Source: an uncultured Helicobacter sp. (GTDB taxonomy: Bacteria > Campylobacterota > Campylobacteria > Campylobacterales > Helicobacteraceae). From it: a stretch of DNA of 64,000 bases. The number at the start of each line of letters is the position of its first letter. Position 1 is the first letter of the stretch. A program made the position numbers and the translations under genes. Where the stretch lies: positions 51,433-115,432 of the forward strand of contig CALVBL010000005.1 of the NCBI GenBank assembly GCA_944325775.1, written 5' to 3'. The notes below the pieces were generated by a model. It was not told where the DNA came from and did no database searches. It saw nothing but the letters and a program-made list of their open reading frames with translations. Shown piece by piece: positions 18,086 to 26,936 of this stretch.

Positions 18086-18683
18086 AATATCTTTTCGGTA
18101 AAGTAAAAATCATAAAGAGTGTATATCCCACACTATAAATCCATAGATATGGGCAAAATACCACCTCTATAATGTTTCTACCATCCCCCCCCCCTAATGG
18201 AATAATGAGTAGAATAACACAGCTGAAAGCAAAAAAGATTCCAATCATAGAATCTAGAATAATCATCGCTCCCATAATGCCTAGGACGATTATATTCTGA
18301 TAGAGTGGCTCGAAATGATAAATATCCAGCCAAGGCAGGATATTGAGCGTGCCTAGCAGGAGTGCTGTCCCAAAGATCGCATAGAGGAGGAAAGTTATGG
18401 GCTTTAGGGTAGGTGGTAGCGGGATTGCCTTTGAAAATACAGAACGTGAATCCACAACCAGCACGCGTCCTATGGAGTTGATCGCGATGAGCACACACAG
18501 CAAGCTTGGCGTATCAAAAAACGCATACACAAGATCCACAGCGCTATAGTGTGAGAAAAACAATGGCACATTGGCTATGAGCATACACACGATGCACAGG
18601 AGATATTTTGACAAGATACGCCCGGTAATGCGTGTGGCGATCCATAGCACAATTGTTAGATATAGGATCCATAGCCCAAGCAT
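18063..18683 (-). CDS. KdhB-like membrane subunit of Kdo hydrolase, phase-variable, in frame here
   Basis: A 206-residue polytopic membrane protein (about six helices). It directly follows the sialidase-fold gene with a TAATG overlap. In H. pylori and Francisella a sialidase-like protein and a small membrane protein together remove the outer Kdo sugar from lipid A-core (H. pylori HP0580/HP0579, from memory); this pair has the same make-up. A G10 tract (18185-18194) lies at codons 164-166 (I-P-L-G-G-G-D-G-R). With 10 G the frame continues to residue 206. With 11 G it stops two codons after the tract, and with 9 or 12 G six codons after. Loss should also uncouple the downstream LtaS-like gene. 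Confidence 0.65.
   Translation of the reverse strand: MLGLWILYLTIVLWIATRITGRILSKYLLCIVCMLIANVPLFFSHYSAVDLVYAFFDTPSLLCVLIAINSIGRVLVVDSRSVFSKAIPLPPTLKPITFLLYAIFGTALLLGTLNILPWLDIYHFEPLYQNIIVLGIMGAMIILDSMIGIFFAFSCVILLIIPLGGGDGRNIIEVVFCPYLWIYSVGYTLFMIFTLPKRYYEKRALV
18185..18194 (-). repeat. Poly-G tract (G10 on coding strand) in kdhB-like gene
   Basis: Ten consecutive C on the plus strand, preceded on the coding strand by CCATTA. It is in the ON register for the 206-residue protein. Slipped-strand changes in tracts of this length are the standard Helicobacter/Campylobacter phase-variation mechanism. Confidence 0.85.
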
Positions 18684-20014
18684 TAGCGCACCCCTTGCAT
18701 CTTGCTCTGTGCGAAGTAGAAATCATCAAGCCTTATAAACGGCTCTTCTTGCTCTTGTTCTTTGAAAAAAGTGGGGGCTTTTTCCTTTGCTTGTGCGATG
18801 AGTTCATAGAGTGTGTCAAGGCGCAGTTTAGCGTATTTGATCTGCTCGCGATTGTATGTGTAGGTGATGTAGAGATTGTGATCATCTAGGGTTGCGGCGG
18901 GGTAGCTCACCTCGCCGTGCTGGCGTTTGCTCACATCTAGTGTGAGGAGGCGTTCAAAGATCCCATCTTTTGCATTTTTGAGCCAAAATATACTTAGAGA
19001 AGCACGCGCGTGAATATGGATATCCTCACCATAGAGATCGTATAGTTCAAGCAGGGGATTATCAAAGCCGTCATTGTGTATAAGCACGACTTCTTGCCCG
19101 ATATTGACAAGCACACTTGAGCTATCGTAGTTTTTGAGATTAGTGCGCACGGGTTTGTGCCATATATTGCCCATATCATCACAAGATTGCAGATAGGCAT
19201 ACTCACTTTTGTATGATCGTGAGAATCCAAGGCATTGCTGGGGGCTGGTGGCGACTATACTAGGCTGGAGCTGTCCGCGTAGATCATTGAGACGTTTGCT
19301 AGCGCGCATTTGCCCCTGTGTGTCAAAAAACACAGCAAGTGGGTATTTGTCAGCAAGCTCATGATACACTGGCAGCATAAAGCCACCATCTTGGAGCAAG
19401 ACTGCCGGTGTGCGCACCAAATGCGAAAAGTTTGCCAATATGCCTAAGCGCAATTCCCTGATATATGTGAGGCTTTCTAGATTCTCATCAAAGCGCAGTT
19501 GATAGATCTTAGAAGTGCTCCAACCCCCTAGACTAACCCCCACTACAAATAAATGCACCCTGCCTAGTGTATCAGCAAATACCACGGGATTACCGAGTTT
19601 TTTGATGAATTTCCCACTTTGGTGCGAAAGCCACTCTGGCGTGAGGATCGCCTTTGGCTCACTCCATGATTTCGCGCCTTTATACAAGAAGCTCTGATAG
19701 ATTTTTACATCGCGCGCACCCTCCTTGCTCCCGGCAAAAAATAGCACCATAAGCCGTGTCCCCAAATTCACTATCGAACTTGCGTGCGCACTTTTTTCGA
19801 AATTTGGCACAAGCATAAAGTCTTGCAAAAACTCTTGAGAATCTTCTGTGGCATTAGAGGTGTTGGTGAGGATAGGGGTGTGGTGCGCAGCAAGCGCGTG
19901 TGAATCTAAGATATATGGGACAAATGGCACGGTGTTTATGTAATGAGGCTGATAGCTGATCACGCCCACTACCAGCGCGCAAATCCCAAAAGATATGAGT
20001 TTGATCACTCGCAT
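18683..20014 (-). CDS. KdhA-like sialidase-fold protein, probable Kdo hydrolase subunit
   Basis: A 443-residue protein with one N-terminal membrane anchor (about residues 5-22) and a periplasmic six-bladed propeller of the BNR/exo-sialidase type. Asp-box-like segments are visible (S-C-D-D-M-G-N-I-W, S-F-L-Y-K-G-A-K-S-W). Its stop overlaps the start of the KdhB-like membrane gene, as in the two-protein Kdo hydrolases that trim lipid A-core in H. pylori and Francisella. The alternative, a true sialidase, is less likely given the membrane anchor and partner. It begins 19 bases after the aspartate aminotransferase gene, so it is probably in the same transcript. Confidence 0.65.
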   Translation of the reverse strand: MRVIKLISFGICALVVGVISYQPHYINTVPFVPYILDSHALAAHHTPILTNTSNATEDSQEFLQDFMLVPNFEKSAHASSIVNLGTRLMVLFFAGSKEGARDVKIYQSFLYKGAKSWSEPKAILTPEWLSHQSGKFIKKLGNPVVFADTLGRVHLFVVGVSLGGWSTSKIYQLRFDENLESLTYIRELRLGILANFSHLVRTPAVLLQDGGFMLPVYHELADKYPLAVFFDTQGQMRASKRLNDLRGQLQPSIVATSPQQCLGFSRSYKSEYAYLQSCDDMGNIWHKPVRTNLKNYDSSSVLVNIGQEVVLIHNDGFDNPLLELYDLYGEDIHIHARASLSIFWLKNAKDGIFERLLTLDVSKRQHGEVSYPAATLDDHNLYITYTYNREQIKYAKLRLDTLYELIAQAKEKAPTFFKEQEQEEPFIRLDDFYFAQSKMQGVR

Positions 20015-20033
20015 TGTTAAAGGCTACAAAAGA

Positions 20034-21218
20034 CTAGATATCTTTGATAAATCGCGCGATACGCTCTATGCCTGCCTGAATCTGCTCGATCCCACACGCA
20101 AACGAAAAGCGCACATATCCATCTTGCCCAAACGCACTACCGGGCACTAATGCCACACCTTGGGATTGGAGCAATTCTTGAGCAAATCTCATAGAATCTC
20201 CACCAAACCTTGTGATCTCTTGGATATTTGGGAAGAGATAAAACGCTCCTTGGGGCTTTTGGAGCGTGATACCCGGCAGTGTGCTAAAAAGTTTATAAGC
20301 GACCTCCATACGCTCTTTAAACGCAAGGCGCATTTCCTCTATATCTGCCGCACATTCCTTGCTTAGCGCCACCACGCTGGCTTTTTGCGCGATAGAATTG
20401 ACATTAGAAGTGCATTGACTTTGGAGATTATCGATGTATTTGACAAGTTGTTTGTCCTTGCACGCGAGATAGCCCACGCGCCAGCCCGTCATCGCCACCG
20501 CCTTGCTTAGTCCATTGATCACGATTGTGCGCTCACACATATCTTGACTTACTGCCGCACTGGAGCAAAAACTCGTATCATAAATGAGTTTTTCATAGAT
20601 TTCATCACTGATCACCCAGATATCACTCCCCGCTAGGACTTGCCCGATCTCTTCTAGCTCTTGCCTACTATACACTACGCCTGTGGGGTTTGAGGGAGAG
20701 TTGAGCACGAGGATCTTTGTTTTTGGTGTGATGGCTTCTTTGAGTTGCTTTGGCGTGATTTTGAAATTGCTCTTTTCATCAGTGGGAATAAAGACATTTT
20801 TGCCACCGCAATAAGTCACGATCTCTGGGTAGCTCACCCAATAGGGTGCGGGGATAATCACTTCATCACCCTCACACACAAGTGCTTGGAATACATTAAA
20901 GAGCGAGTGCTTAGCACCATTGCTCACAAGAATCTCACTAGGCTCATAATGTAGGTCATTTTCGCGCTCGAGCTTTGCGCAAATAGCTTTGAGCAATTCT
21001 GGGATACCGCCCACCGCTGTGTAGTGCGTGAAACCACTATTGAGTGCTCTAATCGCCTCATCTCTGATGGGTTTTGGTGTATCGAAATCCGGCTCACCAG
21101 CCGAAAAGCTAAGGATATCTTTGCCTTGTGCTTTTAGCTCACGCGCTAGGGAGCTGATGGCAATCGTCGTGGATTCACTAAGAAGCTGGATTCTAGGTGC
21201 ATATGTAGGGTGTCGCAT
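20034..21218 (-). CDS. aspC: Aspartate aminotransferase (class I, type Ib)
   Basis: A 394-residue PLP enzyme interconverting aspartate and oxaloacetate with glutamate/2-oxoglutarate. It shows the L-S-F-S-A-G-E-P-D-F-D-T-P opening, N-S-P-S-N-P-T-G-V-V-Y, D-E-I-Y-E-K-L and the PLP lysine in N-G-L-S-K-A-V-A-M-T-G-W-R-V-G-Y. The full family length is present. It leads the kdhA-kdhB-LtaS-like string with a TACAAT box 43 bases upstream. The 260-base gap between its start and napF holds no gene that I can see. Confidence 0.88.
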   Translation of the reverse strand: MRHPTYAPRIQLLSESTTIAISSLARELKAQGKDILSFSAGEPDFDTPKPIRDEAIRALNSGFTHYTAVGGIPELLKAICAKLERENDLHYEPSEILVSNGAKHSLFNVFQALVCEGDEVIIPAPYWVSYPEIVTYCGGKNVFIPTDEKSNFKITPKQLKEAITPKTKILVLNSPSNPTGVVYSRQELEEIGQVLAGSDIWVISDEIYEKLIYDTSFCSSAAVSQDMCERTIVINGLSKAVAMTGWRVGYLACKDKQLVKYIDNLQSQCTSNVNSIAQKASVVALSKECAADIEEMRLAFKERMEVAYKLFSTLPGITLQKPQGAFYLFPNIQEITRFGGDSMRFAQELLQSQGVALVPGSAFGQDGYVRFSFACGIEQIQAGIERIARFIKDI

Positions 21219-21260
21219 ACTCTCTCCTTTGTATTGTGCTATTTGGCTGAATCTAGGCTG

Positions 21261-21266
21261 ATTGTA
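21261..21266 (-). promoter_or_regulatory. Probable -10 box (TACAAT) for aspC and the Kdo hydrolase genes
   Basis: TACAAT on the minus strand, 43 bases before the aspC ATG. Confidence 0.4.
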
Positions 21267-21478
21267 GTATATCTTTACTTTTAGAAAACTTATAAGATTC
21301 TAAGGTTTTGGACTCTCTGTCAAAAGGCAATTTACACGGGATTGGTGTAGGATTTTGTGATGTAGAATTGTTGGATTTGAGAGAGTTGTGTTAGGGATTC
21401 TGACATACTTTTGGTGTTTAGATTCTACATTCACACATCTCAAGCGTGAATCCACTCAAATACACAATATCCTAGTCA

Positions 21479-21976
21479 TCAAAGTATATTACTAATACCA
21501 ATACTAAACTTTGGACAGCGTGCATAGCACGCACCACACGCATTACAGCGCTCTGAATCTACCTCCGGATATAGCCCTGCACTAAAGACGATGGCATTTT
21601 CTACACAAGCCTCCTTGCAGCTCATACAGGTAGTTTTTTGCCACGCAAGACAGGAGAGTGGATCGATAGAGACCTTAGCAGCGATCACATTATGAGTGTC
21701 AAGCTCTAGTGGAGCATACTCGCCCCATAGATTCTGACAAGCCCGCGCGCATTCTCCACAAAATGTGCAACCACCAATCATAAAGTTTAGATACGGCACG
21801 CTTGTCTTGTCTGCTTTGATGATGATTTGCTCGGGGCAGTTTTCCACACACGCTCCTTCACACTGCGCACATTGGCTAAGTGCATGGAGATTTTTGACAT
21901 AAGGCAATGGAATAAAATCCACCTTTGGCTTAAACACCGCGCTAAATGCGCCCAAAACCCCACCACGCCTTTGCAT
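21479..21976 (-). CDS. napF: NapF-like ferredoxin (polyferredoxin)
   Basis: A 165-residue cytoplasmic iron-sulfur protein. Four cysteine groups are in NapF order: C-x-x-C-x-x-x-C-x-x-x-C-P, C-T-F-C-G-E-C-A-R-A-C, C-L-A...C-M-S-C-K-E-A-C and C-N-A-C-G-A-C-Y-A-R-C-P. NapF assists maturation of periplasmic nitrate reductase NapA. No other nap genes are in the window, so it stands apart from its usual operon. It is last in the rpmE-to-napF string and begins two bases after yraN. Confidence 0.75.
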   Translation of the reverse strand: MQRRGGVLGAFSAVFKPKVDFIPLPYVKNLHALSQCAQCEGACVENCPEQIIIKADKTSVPYLNFMIGGCTFCGECARACQNLWGEYAPLELDTHNVIAAKVSIDPLSCLAWQKTTCMSCKEACVENAIVFSAGLYPEVDSERCNACGACYARCPKFSIGISNIL

Positions 21977-21978
21977 AG

Positions 21979-22371
21979 TTATCCTTGTGTGATGTTTTCT
22001 AATAACTCAAACTCCACACTTTTCCCATAGCGCACGATGAGTGCGTCAAGGCAATAAGGCAGCTTGGAGGGGTGTTTGGCGAGGTAGATTCGCATAGCTT
22101 TTTGGAGTTTTGCAATCTTGCTTGGTGTGATATTAAACATCGGCTCAAAACCCACGCCACTTTTGACCTCAATAAAATGCAAGAGATTAGCGCGCTTAGC
22201 GATGATATCGATCTCACCATAGCGCGCAAAAAAATTGCGCTCGATAATCTCAAAACCCAAACTCTCAAGATATGCGCATGCCTCACTTTCGGCTTGTGTC
22301 CCCTTGGATCGTTTAGAGTTTGGTACATTGTTAGGATGGTTTGTAGATTCTATATGCTTAGATACAGGCAT
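21979..22371 (-). CDS. yraN: YraN/UPF0102 family endonuclease-like protein
   Basis: A 130-residue protein of the UPF0102 family, which has a restriction-endonuclease-like fold. Conserved elements are G-x-x-A-E-x-x-A-x-x-Y-L (about 25-35), F-F-A-R-Y-G-E-I-D-I-I-A-K (the G-E-I-D catalytic-type motif) and F-I-E-V-K (E-x-K). The first 20 or so residues are poorly conserved and the start could be further in. It follows hom by five bases, as in C. jejuni (memory). The biological role is unsettled; links to DNA repair or competence are proposed for the family. Confidence 0.8.
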   Translation of the reverse strand: MPVSKHIESTNHPNNVPNSKRSKGTQAESEACAYLESLGFEIIERNFFARYGEIDIIAKRANLLHFIEVKSGVGFEPMFNITPSKIAKLQKAMRIYLAKHPSKLPYCLDALIVRYGKSVEFELLENITQG

Positions 22372-22376
22372 AGAAT

Positions 22377-23657
22377 CTAATCCTCGATGCGGATCGTGTA
22401 GGGCTGCGTGAGGACGCTAGGAAGAGATTCAAAGGCTCTGAGCGCATTGGTGATATTAGATTCTATACTTGTGTGTGTGGAAAAGAGCAGTTTTGCCACA
22501 CCCTTATCTTCATGCTCTTTTTGCAAAAATGCCTTGATTGAAATGTCATTATCTCCTAGAATCTGTGCGATCTGCCCCAATACCCCGGGCTTGTCCTGCG
22601 TATAGAGGCGGATATAATACTTAGAGCGAATATCCTTACGAGATGTGAGCGTGAGGGAGCTTTGGATAGATTCTGAAAAACCAAGCATACTTGAATGCGT
22701 GTCGCGCGCGATCTCGATAAGATCTGAGATCACCGAGCTTGCAGTAGCCTCACCGCCAGCCCCAGCTCCATAATACATACTCTCACCCACGCAATCCCCA
22801 AGCACACTAATGCCATTCATCACGCCACTTACCTTGCCAATCATAGAATCTTGACTAATAAGCGTGGGATGTACGCGTAGCTCGAGCGTATTCTCATGGC
22901 GTTTGGCAATCCCTAAGAGTTTTATCACATAGCCAAATTCTTTAGCAAACTCCATATCATCGCTTGTGATCCCCTCAATCCCCTCGATTAGGATATCTTC
23001 AGGCACCGCGTTTATGCCATACGCCAAGGACGCGAGGATCAGTAGCTTCGCTCCAGCGTCATAACCATTGATATCCAAAGTCGGATCAGCCTCGGCGTAG
23101 CCTAGATTCTGTGCTTCGCTCAATGCCTGTGCAAAACTCTTGCCATAATCAAACATTTGTGTAAGAATGTAGTTACTTGTACCATTCAATATCGCGCGCA
23201 GAGCTAAAATATGGTTTGATCCTAATCCGTCTTTTAGCGTGCGTATAATGGGTATCCCACCGCCCACACTCGCTTCAAAGCCTATGGGAATACCTCGCGC
23301 GATCTGCTCAAGTTCAAATCGATGATAGGCGAGCATTGCCTTATTAGCAGTGATGAGCGCCTTGCCTTTTTGGAGTGTTTTTTTAGCGACCCTATACGCC
23401 TCATCAATACCACCCATAAGCTCCAGCACAACATCAATACCTTCATCTTCTAGCACATCATCGATATTGGTGCTAAGAGGTATGGCAAACTCCCCCAAAC
23501 GTTCTTTAGCTTTTGCAACATCACGCACCACACCCTTTTTGAGACAAAACTCCGCGCCAGCACGCGCGCTGATGAGGGTTTTGTTTTGCTCTAGAATCTT
23601 AACGACAGCACTTCCCACAACCCCAACGCCGATGATTCCAATATTAAGCGTTCGCAT
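22377..23657 (-). CDS. hom: Homoserine dehydrogenase
   Basis: A 426-residue enzyme reducing aspartate semialdehyde to homoserine for threonine and methionine synthesis. The NAD(P) fold I-G-I-I-G-V-G-V-V-G-S-A-V-V is at the start, E-A-S-V-G-G-G-I-P-I-I and the N-L-G-Y-A-E-A-D-P-T-L-D-I-N-G-Y-D-A motif lie mid-protein, and a C-terminal ACT domain (about 350-425) is expected to bind threonine for feedback control. It sits between the aminotransferase and yraN in one tight string. Confidence 0.92.
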   Translation of the reverse strand: MRTLNIGIIGVGVVGSAVVKILEQNKTLISARAGAEFCLKKGVVRDVAKAKERLGEFAIPLSTNIDDVLEDEGIDVVLELMGGIDEAYRVAKKTLQKGKALITANKAMLAYHRFELEQIARGIPIGFEASVGGGIPIIRTLKDGLGSNHILALRAILNGTSNYILTQMFDYGKSFAQALSEAQNLGYAEADPTLDINGYDAGAKLLILASLAYGINAVPEDILIEGIEGITSDDMEFAKEFGYVIKLLGIAKRHENTLELRVHPTLISQDSMIGKVSGVMNGISVLGDCVGESMYYGAGAGGEATASSVISDLIEIARDTHSSMLGFSESIQSSLTLTSRKDIRSKYYIRLYTQDKPGVLGQIAQILGDNDISIKAFLQKEHEDKGVAKLLFSTHTSIESNITNALRAFESLPSVLTQPYTIRIED

Positions 23658-23663
23658 AGCATC

Positions 23664-24899
23664 CTACTTGTTGTTTTGGGATTTGGGCGCGTTTTCAAAC
23701 TGCTTTAAAAATACCTTGAGATTGCGGGCGGCTTGGCGGATTCGCTTTTCGTTTTCAATAAGTGCAAAACGCACATACCCTTCCCCATGATGCCCAAAGC
23801 CAACACCCGGGCTAACAGCGATTTTTGCCTCTTTTAAAAGTCGCGTGCAAAACTCCATGCTGCCTAAATGCTCTGCACACTTAGGGAGTTTCGCCCAGAT
23901 AAACATACTTGCTTTTGGGCTTTTCATCTCCCAACCAGCTTCACCAAAAGACTTTACAAGCACTTCCATACGCTTTTGGTATTTTGTTTTTATCTCTTCA
24001 ACACAGCTTTGATCTCCATCAAGTGCGATTGTAGCAGCGATCTGCATAGGTGTGTAGATTCCATAATCAAGCCAACTTTTAATTTTTTGCAGAGCTTGCA
24101 CCATTTTAGCATTGCCCACGACAAAACCCACGCGCCACCCCGCCATATTGTAACTTTTGCTCAATGTATAGCTTTCTACTGCCACATCTGTCGCCCCGGG
24201 AATCTCTAAAATACTTGGTGTCTTATACCCATTAAAGCAAAGTTCAGCATACGCAATATCTGAAATAATATAAAATCTCTCTTTTTTAGCAAGTGCCACA
24301 AGACGCTCATAAAAGCTTTTATAAGCAATCGTGGTGGTTGGATTATGCGGGAAATTCACCACGACAAATTTTGGTTTTGGCACATTTTCACAAAGAGTTT
24401 GTGTGAGATTTGCAAAAAAGCTCTCCTCATCAAGCTCCATATTTTCATTCCATTTGATAGGAAAATTATGCACATTCGCACCATTGAGGATAAAGGCATA
24501 GGAGTGGATTGGATAGGCTGGCTCTGGCACTACGGCACTATCGCCGGGATTTGTGATTGCTTGCACAAGATGGGCATAGCCTTCCTTGCTACCCATAACG
24601 ACACAGGCTTGCGTTTCAGGATCTAAATCCACATTATATGTGCGTTTATACCAATTACAAATTGCTAGACGTAATTTATAGATTCCCTTACTTGCAGAAT
24701 ATCCGTGATTTCTTGGCTTGTTTGCTGCTTCACACATTTTATCAATGATATGCTGTGGCGTGGCTCCATCTGGATTGCCCATAGAAAAGTCAATCACATC
24801 TTCGCCATTTTGGCGCATTTGGAGTTTAATCTCATTGATCGCTGCAAACACATACTTAGGCAAACGCTTTATTTTTTCAAATTCAATCTCTTCAAACAT
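23664..24899 (-). CDS. Class I aminotransferase (AlaC / LL-DAP aminotransferase-like)
   Basis: A 411-residue PLP enzyme. It has I-D-F-S-M-G-N-P-D-G-A-T-P near the N-terminus, V-V-N-F-P-H-N-P-T-T, I-S-D-I-A-Y-A-E-L-C-F-N-G and the PLP lysine in Y-T-L-S-K-S-Y-N-M-A-G-W-R-V-G-F. This branch contains alanine-forming AlaC and LL-diaminopimelate-type transaminases; sequence alone does not decide the substrate. It precedes hom, as in C. jejuni Cj0150c (memory). Good ribosome binding site (AAGGAGG) before ATG 24899. Confidence 0.8.
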   Translation of the reverse strand: MFEEIEFEKIKRLPKYVFAAINEIKLQMRQNGEDVIDFSMGNPDGATPQHIIDKMCEAANKPRNHGYSASKGIYKLRLAICNWYKRTYNVDLDPETQACVVMGSKEGYAHLVQAITNPGDSAVVPEPAYPIHSYAFILNGANVHNFPIKWNENMELDEESFFANLTQTLCENVPKPKFVVVNFPHNPTTTIAYKSFYERLVALAKKERFYIISDIAYAELCFNGYKTPSILEIPGATDVAVESYTLSKSYNMAGWRVGFVVGNAKMVQALQKIKSWLDYGIYTPMQIAATIALDGDQSCVEEIKTKYQKRMEVLVKSFGEAGWEMKSPKASMFIWAKLPKCAEHLGSMEFCTRLLKEAKIAVSPGVGFGHHGEGYVRFALIENEKRIRQAARNLKVFLKQFENAPKSQNNK

Positions 24900-24921
24900 T
24901 TTCTCCTCCTTGCTTTAGGTG

Positions 24922-25725
24922 TCAGTCAAACTGCACATTAATGCCGCTTCTAAGATTCGCGGGATTATTGCTATCAGTGATCATCACAAAACTCACGCCT
25001 TGAGGAATTTTGACACTCACACTCGTTTTAGAATCTGTACTCAAGATAGAATCTAAAATCCGCAGATTTCTATCATAGAGCACGATGCGCGGATACCATT
25101 TGGATTGTGCAGAGATTTTGATCTTGCCTTGAGTTTGTAGGCTTAGCCAATACTGCCCTGAAACATCGCGCAGCGCAAGGGCTTGGTTGGCTAACAGCAG
25201 GCGTGCGTTTGGAATCTGTGGGTTATTAATCTCTAAGAGATATTCCCAATTCTGCGCACTCTGGTGTTTGATATCAATACAGGCTATCCCGCGCTTTTCT
25301 AACTCGCTCATAATGATCCCAAGATCGGGCGTGTGTTCGGTCACAAACACAAAGCTCAACGTGGTAATGCCGTTGTTATAATCAGCCTTTTGGACATTAA
25401 AAAATGCATAGCCCATTGTGGAAAGAATATCGTTTATCGTGCGATTAAGTAGTATGGGGCTGGTGCGTGCTATGAAGGTAAGCTGCACCTCCATCGGAGA
25501 GGGGAATTTGAGGATAAGCAAGCCATTATTTTTGAGTGCCTGCACGACATTTTTCATATTAATGCCGCCATTGGTATAGAAAAGATTCTTATCGCGAAAA
25601 ATATTTTGGATAAAGTTTGCATTCACTTGGTAGTTTTTTTCACCGATGAGATTTTTAATCTTTTCATCGACCACATCGCCCCAAAGCACATGCAAACATA
25701 AAATAATCGCAAGATATTTTCTCAT
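24922..25725 (-). CDS. Periplasmic protein of unknown function (Cj0151c-like)
   Basis: A 267-residue exported protein with a signal peptide (M-R-K-Y-L-A-I-I-L-C-L-H-V-L-W-G-D). I do not recognise a named domain. The middle contains two domain-like alpha/beta stretches, reminiscent of secretin-type N-domains (I-F-R-D-K-N-L-F-Y...N-V-V-Q-A-L-K-N-N-G and later I-N-D-I-L-S-T-M-G-Y), but this is weak. I start at ATG 25725, where AAGGG lies just upstream; a start at 25743 would overlap the previous gene by ten bases. It keeps its place between a membrane protein and the aminotransferase as in C. jejuni (memory). Confidence 0.65.
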   Translation of the reverse strand: MRKYLAIILCLHVLWGDVVDEKIKNLIGEKNYQVNANFIQNIFRDKNLFYTNGGINMKNVVQALKNNGLLILKFPSPMEVQLTFIARTSPILLNRTINDILSTMGYAFFNVQKADYNNGITTLSFVFVTEHTPDLGIIMSELEKRGIACIDIKHQSAQNWEYLLEINNPQIPNARLLLANQALALRDVSGQYWLSLQTQGKIKISAQSKWYPRIVLYDRNLRILDSILSTDSKTSVSVKIPQGVSFVMITDSNNPANLRSGINVQFD

Positions 25726-25733
25726 ACGCGCCC

Positions 25734-26933
25734 TTATTGCCAATTCTCGTGGGGATTGAGCTGCTTATATGTGCTGTAGTTGATCTCTTTGAGCTCTTTG
25801 CCATCAAAATAAAAGCGCACGAAATTTTTTGTCCTATGTGAGAAGGTTTGATTATCCAAAGTGCTTTCAAAATCACTATGCCCAAACACAAATACATACG
25901 GCTTGTCCAGATCAATCTCATAGGGCTCTCTTAGATTTAGTTGCGTGGATTTTTTGCCCTCTAGATCCACGACACCCACCCACAATGTGCTATTTGGTAT
26001 TATGGCAAGCTTTGAGAGAGGTTTTGGCAATGCCTGTGGTGCTTGTAAAAGCTCTTGTTGATCTTGGAGCGGAGATTCACTCACTTGGGCTTGGGGGTTT
26101 TGTGGCAGGGCAGAAAAATCGATGTAGATTCCATCATACTTGCCATTTTTATCATTCTCTGTGGCACTGATAGAATCTTGTGTATTTTGTGGATTTGCAC
26201 CGCTAGAATCCGCGCTTTTATGTATTGTATCTTGATTGCTTTTTTGTTCATCATTATTTTGTGCATTGTTGGGTCGATCTGGTGTGATACTCTGCAGATT
26301 TTCCATATTTGTGAGATTTTGGGTGCGCCCTAGATTCTCTGTATTTTGCAATATATCAGAATCTGGTGTCATCACGATTTGAGGTGCTTGTTCGGTTTGC
26401 TGTATAAGTGCATTTGGCTTTTGTATCACTGCGTTAGATCGCTGTGCGAAAACCTTGTAGCCAAAATACCCCACACACCCAAGCACAATTAGCGATAAAA
26501 GCACGATTATGATGGTATTTGAGCCACCACCTTGAGAGGGCTTTGTCGGTTTATCCTGCGTGTCTTTCTCTGGGAGCTTGAGGGCTGTGATCGCGGTGGA
26601 GACTTCCTTAGGAGGATTTTTAGAATCCTTAGTTTTTTTCTTAATATCGATGTCGGCTACCGAACCTATCTTGAGTGCTATATCCTCTAGTGGAGGTTGA
26701 GAGATTTGATTGTGATGGAGGGCATATTCCTTGAGCCACATAGAGAGATTGAGACTATACTCGCGCTCAAGCATGGTGACAAAGCCCTTGGCACGCACGC
26801 TATCAATCTTATCAAAACGCTTATACAAAATATCTTCGATTTTATTTGTTGCAAGTTTGGTGGCTTTATTGATTTCTTTGACCCCAAGTCCTTTGAGGTA
26901 TTCGAGTTGCTCATCTAGTGTTTTGTCTTTCAT
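25734..26933 (-). CDS. Single-pass membrane protein, RodZ-like layout (Cj0152c-like)
   Basis: A 399-residue protein. The N-terminal 90 residues are a helical cytoplasmic domain (L-E-Y-L-K-G-L-G-V-K-E-I-N-K-A-T). A lysine/threonine-rich linker leads to one transmembrane helix (about 145-165, I-I-I-V-L-L-S-L-I-V-L-G). A long glutamine/asparagine-rich periplasmic region (about 170-300) ends in a small beta domain (about 305-390). This order (cytoplasmic DNA-binding-like domain, one helix, periplasmic beta domain) resembles RodZ, but no helix-turn-helix is certain. It is next in the string after rlmB. Function unknown. Confidence 0.6.
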   Translation of the reverse strand: MKDKTLDEQLEYLKGLGVKEINKATKLATNKIEDILYKRFDKIDSVRAKGFVTMLEREYSLNLSMWLKEYALHHNQISQPPLEDIALKIGSVADIDIKKKTKDSKNPPKEVSTAITALKLPEKDTQDKPTKPSQGGGSNTIIIVLLSLIVLGCVGYFGYKVFAQRSNAVIQKPNALIQQTEQAPQIVMTPDSDILQNTENLGRTQNLTNMENLQSITPDRPNNAQNNDEQKSNQDTIHKSADSSGANPQNTQDSISATENDKNGKYDGIYIDFSALPQNPQAQVSESPLQDQQELLQAPQALPKPLSKLAIIPNSTLWVGVVDLEGKKSTQLNLREPYEIDLDKPYVFVFGHSDFESTLDNQTFSHRTKNFVRFYFDGKELKEINYSTYKQLNPHENWQ

Positions 26934-26936
26934 CGA

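Noticed and set aside
18178..18498. 106-residue minus-strand reading frame crossing the G10 tract
   Set aside because: It is the alternative register of the KdhB-like gene, not a separate gene.
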